Source: Melampsora larici-populina 98AG31
Taxonomy: Eukaryota; Basidiomycota; Pucciniomycetes; Pucciniales; Melampsoraceae
Assembly (NCBI RefSeq): GCF_000204055.1
Contig: NW_006768794.1
Location: 62,001 to 126,000 of the forward strand
DNA: 64,000 nucleotides
Direction: 5' to 3'
Position numbers and translations under genes: made by a program. The notes beneath the pieces were generated by a model. It did no database searches and was not told the origin of the DNA. It worked only from the letters and a program-made list of their open reading frames with translations. Every line of letters begins with the position of its first letter. Within the stretch, counting starts at the first letter, position 1. This document shows positions 56,278 to 64,000 of the stretch, piece by piece.

Positions 56278-56564
56278 TGCGAGAAAGATCTCAGAGTGAC
56301 AAAGTGAGAGCTATGGGATGACAGAGGGGATTTCCCGTCACAAGCGTGAGATATCTTGGGAGAGGAAATCTTGGCGCGTGGGAAAAGAAGATGGAAAAAG
56401 TTTTCCTTGTGAGAAGGAAATTTTTTCTTTGTCTTGTTTGACTCTGTGTATGCGCCTGGAAGACATTTCCCCGGTATAAGGATACCTCCCTGATACAGGC
56501 CCAGTACGATATCTCCTGTGTCGTGGAAACCAACGGTACCGTCGTGCCTTTGGGTACCGTTTAT
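56278..56564 (-). repeat. Split direct repeat B2 (outer)
   Basis: 287 bp matching B1 at 47146-47432. It marks the 5' end of the DIRS element in its own orientation. Confidence 0.92.
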
Positions 56565-57922
56565 TAATATTCTTAAATCCGGATTCACCCCCCCCAAAAG
56601 CCTTATACCCTGTCATGACGGCAAGGTTCAAGCAATTTGGGTGAGTGAACACCAGGATCTCGCCGCTTCCCACTTACGACTCACAGAAGTGCAGCCATGG
56701 GTAGCTTTGATTGATGAGAAATTATTGGCTCTCACCCCCCTTTATTTATATCCTTTCCCTCCCACCTTTGGTGGGCCTATTTACGGAAATCATCCACCTG
56801 TGGTAAGCGCTTTTAGCACATGCTTGCTTTCGGAAATCCATATCTCAAAAGCAACAATTGCATCAATCCCCACGTTTCCGACTTCAATGCATTTGATTTT
56901 CTAAAAGGCTGCTTTGAAAGCACTGACAGTCTGCTTTCAAATCATCAATTGCTTCGAGACAAGTCATTATTGCCACATCACTAATTTCTTCCATCAAAAA
57001 GCCGCATGTAGCCAATTGTTCCTGCTTTCAATTCATTTGCTTTTCTAAAAGTCTACTTCGAAAGCATCAGTCGCGGTGAGCATACCACTGATTTCTTCCA
57101 TCAAAAATCATCCAGTACATACATTGTTTTTGTTATCGTTGATGTGCTTTTGAAGATGTTGATCTAAGCACCAAGTTTCTCAATCAATCCTCGCGCCTGT
57201 TACATTATAAATTTGCTTTTCTGAAACTCTGCTTTAAAAGCATCAACCGCCGAGATATTTGCAATCTCACCAATTTCATCCATTGAAAAGCCCATGTAGT
57301 ACCTCCTTTTTGTTATCAGGTGTTGATCCCGCTCTGCTTTTGATGATTGTATGCCGACATCAAAATCCTCATTTTGCTTTTGAAAGTTTGTTTTCTTTGT
57401 ATGCCAACAAGCTTTGCTCTTCGCAACGTGATATGGTACATCGTTTAAAAATACACACCCGGTGGTATTTGCCCGTGCTCCTCAGATCCTATGCTGCCAG
57501 TAGTACATTGACTCTTTTTTCAATGAAACAAAAGCTCTATTGCTTACACCAAAAGACTTTTCATGATCCCACGTTTTTGATCCATAATTCAACTAATCGA
57601 TGTTTTCTTTTGCGATTCAAAAAGCATATCCTTTTTCATCAAATCGCACATCCCGCCTTTCTACAAGGGTCGGTTTCCACTCATGATTGTATATTTTCCC
57701 CAAAGGATCCATAACAAAATAAGTTGAACTTTCATTTGCTACTCAATCTTGAAGTGGAACTTCACATTTGGACTCAAAAGTGTGCTTACACAGTCCAAAA
57801 GCACATTTTTACATAGATGACATGAGAGCAAAATCGAATCTCAGTGTTTGTGTTACCTTTATTCAATTTCTTAAAACCCCTCGGAATCAATCAGTTGATG
57901 AAACTTGAACTCTTGACCATTC
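56565..57922. other. Intergenic with ~160-bp degenerate tandem repeats
   Basis: TTTG.TTTTCTAAAA...CT.CTTTGAAAGCA recurs at about 56888, 57048 and 57210 with similar following text (TTTCTTCCATCAAAAA), so three units of about 160 bp. The stretch 56600-56900 has an open frame with no recognised domain. Confidence 0.55.
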
Positions 57923-58318
57923 TTGCCTAAGCCGATCAAAAATCCTGCAGATCAACCGCCACCACATCGGGATTCCGATCAATTCACTTCTTCATCTTCC
58001 AATCTAGATGATGATGATGAAGAAGAAGAGATAGACCTGTTAGGAGATGTTGATCAACTTTCATTTTTTGAAATCGTCAACAAATTGTTAATCATTGTAA
58101 CATTTATGATCCAACTCCTCTTCATAACCATCAATCTGATGTTCCATTATCTTTCTTACTACCTTTATCACCTCAACCTTTATGAACCACAAATTGACCA
58201 CAACAACAGATCAATTCAACTCAATCAAATCCAACTCTTAATCATGTTTGAGTCTATTCAATATTGGATCATCAGACAGATAAATGTTAATTTGAACTCC
58301 TTTTTTCCCACAGATTGA
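57923..58318 (+). other. Doubtful open frame with a membrane-like segment
   Basis: 131 codons without an ATG at the start. An acidic run (DDDDEEEE) precedes a hydrophobic segment (LLIIVTFMIQLLFITINLMF). It could be an exon of a small membrane protein, but no splice partners or family could be found. Confidence 0.25.
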
Positions 58319-61001
58319 CTTTCTAATCAACAACCATTTTATTCAACAAAAAGAAAAATGACTTTGTTTGATCATCAAAGTAAAAATTAATATTTAACTT
58401 CCGCTTCCCAACTACAAAAAACAAAAGCATTACAACAATCAAAGATAATTACCACCATATTTAACCATACTAAACCAATATGTGATTGACCAAAGCCAAC
58501 AACAACAACAACGAATATCACAAGATCACTCTCAATCAACCATCTTAACAACAGCTGCTGCTACTACAATAGATCACCCCAACCCACATCAAATGTGTTT
58601 TTTTAGTTATTGATATTGAATGAATTTGTTAAGTTATTGAGAAACTTCATTAAGTTCCGGCCCAATTCGTGGTGTAGTTGATACAAGTAAATGATTTGCT
58701 CTCCAAGAAAAACATAAAAAAAGATCACACTTGGAACCTGAATACTTAACTCTAGGTTTCACAATAGATCCAACACTATAAAATGCCACCTATGACAGTT
58801 TATTAACTTGACCTTCAAAAGGAAGATAATGCAACTCTTGCAAGGCATTTTCCCTTGAGCAGTAGGTTCATATTATCTTATGCTGCTTAAAGAGGCCACT
58901 GAGTAAGAGAGTGAACACAGGTGGATGCAGATATGTGCTGTTAAAAAGTAACTACTGTTGAAATACAGTTTTCTAATCCAAAATTGCCACTGTGAGAGTC
59001 TTGGAAGGATTCCGCAAAGAGGAGAGAGCATGATGTAGATTTAACACTTTGCAAAATTCATATGGAAGACAAAGAAATTTCAAGTGTAGGATATTGATAC
59101 AGGAGAGGGCAAGAAATATGCCTATCCCATCAATGGGTGTGGTCTAAAATGCAGTTCCCTGTGTGTCAGGAACAATTATCTATACTACAAGTTGAAGTTG
59201 ATGCCTTGATGGTGGGTCTGTTGAAGCTCAAAAAGGCAACCTGTGTATACAATGCATCACGATTGTCTTTATTAAGGGATGGACCTGCCTGGCCAAAAGA
59301 TCACATTGGGTGCATGAGCATTGGTAATTGTGGTATTACTGCACTAAACTATTGCAAGGTGTGAAGGGGAATAGAAAGTAAAGGGTTTGAGGGAAGACAC
59401 AATAGGCATAATTTAATCATATGGCGGGGCCAGGAAGTTGCAGCACTGGTACCACCACATATATTAGAGATCTAAGGAGAGCATAACTGAGATCAACCAC
59501 ACCACCTGAAATACTTCATTAACATTAGAAATGCATAAACAAGTGCATTTTGTGAGTATCAGACCCTTACTATTTAGAATTCCCAGCATTCATATTAATT
59601 TGAGTCTGTTTTGGATCTTCCATTCATCATTCATGGAGGGCAACTTCTAGAATAGCCTGATAGGGAGGGGAAGGAAACAAGAGTAATTACAAGTAGTGAG
59701 ATTTTTAATTCTCAAGTTACAATTGAGGCAAGATGACAGTCTCAGGTAGGCTCTACTACTAAGGCTACCTGTCTCTTTCCTAGAGACCAGAGAACCATTT
59801 GGTGTGGTGTGGGGGGAGTCCCAAATATGGGTAAGACTAGCACGGGGAGACAATTCCCTCCTGTCTACACCACGGGGTGACTTTCAACTGGCCCCACCTG
59901 AAACGAGCCATAGTGGCATCGTGTGGTGGGGCTGTGAAAATATAAGAGTTTTTTGGGTGACAGGCACCTGAGGGAGGCCACGCGGCCCTCACCCAGGCCG
60001 TCACCTAGCCACAAGGTGAAAAAAATCGACCACATCGGCGTAGTGTGGACTACCAGCCGATCGGTAGGCACCTCAGGTTTTTCTGAGAACAACCTGTCAT
60101 CCAGTGGCCAGGTGCTGAGCACCCGGGATGCTGATCATCCAAGCTCTTTCGGATGCTGGCCACCTGGATGACAGGTCGGTCAAGTATGGAAATACTGACC
60201 TGCCATCCAGGTCCTCTGTGAGGCTGGCATCGGCTGCCGAGCTCACGCCGGGTGCTCAGCACCTGGCCATTGTGCAATTGACAGGTGAAATATACCTGGG
60301 TCCTTAAAGTAAGGACAACAAAAGATCAGCAAAAAGATTTGAAAAAAATGATTCAAGACTTTGAATCATTTTGTTTACCATCTGTTTGATCGATCCTAAA
60401 TCAAACCACACCAAATTGAAAACTGTGAATCTTTGATTCCATTGAAACCAGTTCTCTTTGATTCCCAACCGAACACCATCTTTGATTCCATCAAAAACTG
60501 CTTTCTTCGATTCAAAACCCAAAATAAACTGACTTAAAACTGTCCGACAAAGTCAACTCGAACAACCTCAATTCAAACAACCTTGAGCGTGTCTCTTATA
60601 CATAGGACCAATCTCTTTGTAATTAACTTTTTGTGGATGATTCATGTAAACTTGATAGAATACTAAATCAATGGTCTTGATCTGCAAAATTAAAAGTACA
60701 GTTTGGTCTGAAGAATTCAGCGTTGGGTCTTCACATTGTCGTTATATTTCGCGGTTCTTTGGGTTTACAAAACATCTGACCACTGGTACAGCCGTTTGCA
60801 GTTTTGATGAACTTACGACGAAAGATGAGCAAATGTTGAGTCAAACATTCATCGAGTTTATATTTAATAAATGTCGAATGAAAAAACCAAAACCCATAGT
60901 GATCACATAAGCAGCTCAATCGCCCTATTTTTTTGCTTTTGATCTTGAGCGAGTTCCACTTTGACCAATTCAATGATCAATCCCTACTTTGATCACTCAA
61001 G
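58319..61001. other. 2.7 kb without a supported gene; GC-rich inverted repeats
   Basis: 58.3-59.6 kb shows nothing. From about 59940 to 60300 the DNA is GC-rich and full of short inverted repeats: CCAGGTGCTGAGCACCCGGG near 60110 pairs with GGGTGCTCAGCACCTGG near 60255, and CATCCAGGTGGCCAGCATCC recurs inverted. Confidence 0.55.
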
Positions 61002-61135
61002 ATGAACGCCAACTCTCATCTCAATAGCGCTCAATTTATTGATGATGATTCACTTGACGACTTACCAGCCTTTGATGAGGTTGAGCTGATGCAACCTGGA
61101 GCATCCTCAAACAACAGTCCAGATAGTAAGACATA
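61002..61135 (+). other. Possible first exon of an unknown gene
   Basis: ATG at 61002 opens 44 codons rich in Asp and Ser (FIDDDSLDDLPAFDEVELMQ) up to a good donor, GTAAGA, at 61136. No downstream exon could be linked; the next conserved sequence is the carboxylase relic. Confidence 0.25.
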
Positions 61136-61224
61136 ATACACTCTCTTACTTTTATTAAGCAATTGCAATATCCGCTGATACTGTGTATTTTAATTACAAT
61201 TCAATCCTTACCCTGCACACTGTC

Positions 61225-62818
61225 ATAGTTATTGCGGTTCTCTGCTGCGTTTGCCAAGGCAGTGCGTGATTACAAAGGATGTTTGATCATGGACACCACT
61301 TGGCGAGACACTCATCAATCTCTCCTAGCTACCCGTCTTCGAGCCATTGATCTCAACATTGCTCGTGAAACTAGTCATGCTCTAGCCAACGCTTACTCGC
61401 TTGAATGTTGGGGAGGTGCAACGTTCGATGTAGCGATACGATTCCTCTCTGAAGATCCATGGGAACGACTTCGAAAGATTCGTAAACTAGTACCTAACAC
61501 TCCTCTCCAAGCTTTAATAAGAGGAGCGAACGCGGTGGGTTATACTTCTTACCCCGACAATGCCATCTACGAGTTTTCGAAAAAGGCTGTCGAGAATGGC
61601 CTAGATATCTTTAGAGTCTTTGATTCTTTGAATTATCTTGAAAATATGAAACTCGGTATTGATGCTGCTAAACGAGCTGGAGGAGTGGTTGAAGCTACAT
61701 TTTGTTATTCACGTGCGTGCGATCAAGGATATGGCGGGCTTATTGACCCCTCGAGCTGCAAAGATGTTTGTATGGTTTCCTTGAGGTGCTGGTACCTTGA
61801 GAAGGCTGATTCGGTTTGATCCTCCGAAAATTGTTAGTCTGATCGGTAACTTGCGATAAAAAGACCCAGAGTTACCTATCCACGTTCACTCTCACGATAC
61901 TGCCGGGATCTCCCTTGCGACGATGCTGCAATGCGCTGAATCAGGTGCCGATGTCGTTGATTGTGCAATCAACAGCATGTCTGGAATTACCTCACAATGT
62001 GCTATGGGCGCTTTGTGCGCTGTGCTTGAGCAAAACGATCTCGGGACTGGAATCCGCTACGACGACGTCCAAGCTTTGAATGTATGTGTTCCAAGTTTAC
62101 AATTCAAATTCTTGAACCTGTTTACTCATAAAAGTGGACCTGTCTCGACAGCTCTACTGGTCTCCATGCCGAATGCTTTACAGCTGTTTTGATGCTAACG
62201 TAAAAGCTAGTGACTCGGGTGTTTATGAGTTGAGTATTTGATCTGGGTAAAGCTGATATTATGAGAAACTTACAATGTTTCCTCTATGTGATTGTAGGCA
62301 TGAGATGCCCGGTGGGCAATACACTAACCTCATGTTCCAAAGCCAACAACTTGGTCTTGGTACACAATGGGCTGCAGTGAAGAAAGCTTATGTACACGGT
62401 TTCCTGCTCGATCACGCGATTGCCTCGCTGACTTGGCTATCTCACTTCCGGTTGCTCATAGATTGAAGCCAATCAACTCTGTGGTGATATTGTAAAGGTA
62501 ACCCCTTCATCAAAAGTTGTGAGAGACTTTGCTCAGTTCTTGGTGTCCAACAAGCTCTCTAAGGCTGATGTTGAAGCCCGAGCCGATAAACTTGACTTCC
62601 CTAACTCGGTGGTTGAATTTTTCCAAGGATATCTTGGTCAACCTGTGGGTGGATTTCCAGAGCTGCTAAGTAGTCAAATCATTTGTGATAAACCTAGAAT
62701 TGAGGGTGGTCCGGGTATCAGTATGGCACCATATAATTTTGATAAGACCAGGAAGGATCTTCAAGAGAAATTTGGAAAGAGTATCACCTCAACGGTCCGT
62801 TATCTTTTTCAGACTTGA
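61225..62818 (+). pseudogene. Pyruvate carboxylase, carboxyltransferase part only
   Basis: Clear similarity to fungal PYC in order: [119 protein letters not shown] and the linker SKVVRDFAQFLVSNKLS. This is the oxaloacetate-forming domain that carboxylates pyruvate. The N-terminal biotin carboxylase and the C-terminal biotinyl domain are absent. Stops occur at about 61817 and 61857, with breaks near 62190 and 62463. It is a relic; a functional PYC must lie elsewhere. Confidence 0.88.
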
Positions 62819-63339
62819 TAACGAATTACAATTCCTGCAAATGCCGATTGACTTTTTGACACCTTCTATAGGACATTCTCTCTTATTGCATGTACCCCAA
62901 AGTGTATGAAGCACAGCTATTGCTTCATACTGTTCTGAACTTCAATACCTTGCTTCACCTGTGACTACTCATGTTCAAAGTGCCAAATCTCATAATCAAT
63001 CCGTGAATTCACTGAAGAAGAACAAAATAAAGATCAGCAAGATGATGATGGATTCGGAAATGGGCTTCATGATCTGTCTGTAGATGAACTTAAGACACTG
63101 GTTCACCTCAAGTTTAAGATGATTTTTTGTTTTTTGTTTTCAATTTTCTCGTTGTTTTCTTGTTTTTTTTTTTCAATTTATTTGTTAGGCTTTGTTCTTA
63201 GTGTAATTACTATTTCCTTCCTCATTTGTATTGTTTCCAGTCTTCCTGCAGTATACTATATGTAGCAAGAATGCTATAGATGTGAGATGCCTGAGCCACA
63301 ACAATAAATTTGTGTCTAATGAAACAGGACTGGAATAAG
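62819..63339. other. Intergenic; T-rich runs, no gene
   Basis: Long T-rich stretches at 63120-63190. Nothing else recognised. Confidence 0.5.
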
Positions 63340-63610
63340 GTGAACCTGAACAGGTGAGCCATCACATTATAACCAGGTGACCCATCACCTGTTCATTGGG
63401 CGAGACAGCCCACCTGTTCATTAGATGATGGCTCACCTGCTCATTAGGTGATGGGACACCTGGTCATGGTGTGAGTCATCTCACCCAATGAACAGGTGTC
63501 CCATCAGGTGAGATGACTCACACCATGACCAGGCAAGGCTTCTCACATAATGACAAGGTGAGCCATCACCTTGTGATCACATGGCCATGTTGGGTGATGG
63601 TCACACTGGC
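63340..63610. repeat. Palindromic AGGTGA/TCACCT repeat cluster
   Basis: GGTGATGGCTCACCT-like words recur in both orientations. The arms around GGTCATGGTGTGAGTCATCT (63464) and AGATGACTCACACCATGACC (63511) are exact inverted copies of 20 bp. Together they could form a long hairpin. Confidence 0.75.
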
Positions 63611-64000
63611 TTTCATGTGTTGCCGGTAGATGTGGCATAGTGTGAAGAGCCTAGGATTTATTGGCAGAGGCTGATTTCACCTGATCTTCACATGCCAGCT
63701 GCCCCGTGGTGTAGCCTTACCATGTTTGGGGTGAGAACCGGTCTGAGAAGATCATCCTTCTCAACCCCCCAGGTGGTGGGTGGGTTTTTGAAAAAAATTT
63801 TGAAGGGAAATTTAGAAGAGTCTAACTTGCTGGGAGTTCAGATGACAGTGCAGGATGAGATTTGGAAGGATTCCTGGAGAGAAGAAATTTTCTTCCATCC
63901 AAGTCTTCCAAATTCATGGTCACTAAGTGTCAACCTTACGTGATGTCCCTGCATCCCTGACAATCCCTCTCCCATTTGAGAATGGAATTCAGTGTACCCT
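63611..64000. other. Window end; no gene supported
   Basis: An open frame at 63692-63943 shows no domain. CCCCGTGGTGTAG near 63704 is an inverted match to CTACACCACGGGG near 59864. Confidence 0.4.

Larger units (their letters stand above)
46722..56564 (-). mobile_element. DIRS-order YR retrotransposon with split direct repeats
   Basis: Minus-strand order gag, RT, RNase H, tyrosine recombinase. Terminal sequences form split direct repeats: A1 46722-46931 equals A2 47435-47644 (210 bp each), and B1 47146-47432 equals B2 56278-56564 (287 bp each). In element orientation this is B2, genes, A2+B1, A1, the design of PAT- and Ngaro-type DIRS elements. No DDE integrase. Two later insertions (1767 bp and 1102 bp) and several stops show it is inactive now. 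About 7 kb without the insertions. Confidence 0.92.

Noticed and set aside
57923..58318. Membrane protein gene
   Set aside because: Begins at TTG with no ATG upstream in frame and no recognisable family; kept only as a doubtful open frame.
63340..63610. CRISPR-like array
   Set aside because: Repeats are in both orientations with no regular spacer length, and the DNA is eukaryotic.
1..64000. tRNA or rRNA genes
   Set aside because: No cloverleaf-type A and B box pairs or rRNA core sequences were recognised by eye; a dedicated scan would be needed to exclude a tRNA.

Overview
The window is eukaryotic DNA, almost certainly from a filamentous fungus and most likely a basidiomycete close to the rusts. 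Genes have many short GT-AG introns. Host genes are separated by dense, nested transposable elements. Several elements carry CGA-to-TGA stop changes, mostly in a TCG context, the RIP-like context described for Pucciniomycotina. The species is inferred, not shown.

Layout. 1-8.8 kb: a decayed Ty3/Gypsy chromovirus element (minus strand, itself split by a MITE) sits inside a Tad-like LINE. 9.5-10.5 kb: a three-exon gene for a small secreted protein, whose paralogue lies at 31.2-32.2 kb. 10.7-14.4 kb: a chromodomain scrap, a broken hAT transposase gene and several MITE or foldback elements. 15.5-17.3 kb: a flavin amine-oxidase-like pseudogene. 18.8-20.7 kb and 21.0-28.2 kb: two elements with inverted terminal arms. 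The second encloses a Copia gag-pol remnant, which is itself interrupted by a CACTA-like palindrome. 28.5-34.9 kb: four more TIR elements, two of them nested, plus the second secreted-protein gene.

34.9-43.9 kb is the conserved island. It holds a Rag/Gtr2-type GTPase (+), a MYG1-family protein (-), a THEM6-like hotdog-fold protein (-) and a Ser/Thr kinase (-), all reconstructable as intact multi-exon genes. 46.7-56.6 kb is a DIRS-order tyrosine-recombinase retrotransposon with split direct repeats and two later insertions. 61.2-62.8 kb is a pyruvate carboxylase pseudogene containing only the carboxyltransferase region.

Most notable signal: the arms of the two inverted-arm elements contain a three-exon module (E1, intron A, E2, intron B, E3). 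It is followed directly by a second copy of the same module from which both GT-AG introns are missing exactly, and (where complete) by one more exact copy of E3. The intronless copy begins 16 nt before the intron A donor, about 30-40 bp after a TATA-like sequence, where an mRNA 5' end would be expected. The same layout occurs in two sequence-diverged families, while the copies inside each family are almost identical. This looks like repeated local re-insertion of spliced RNA.
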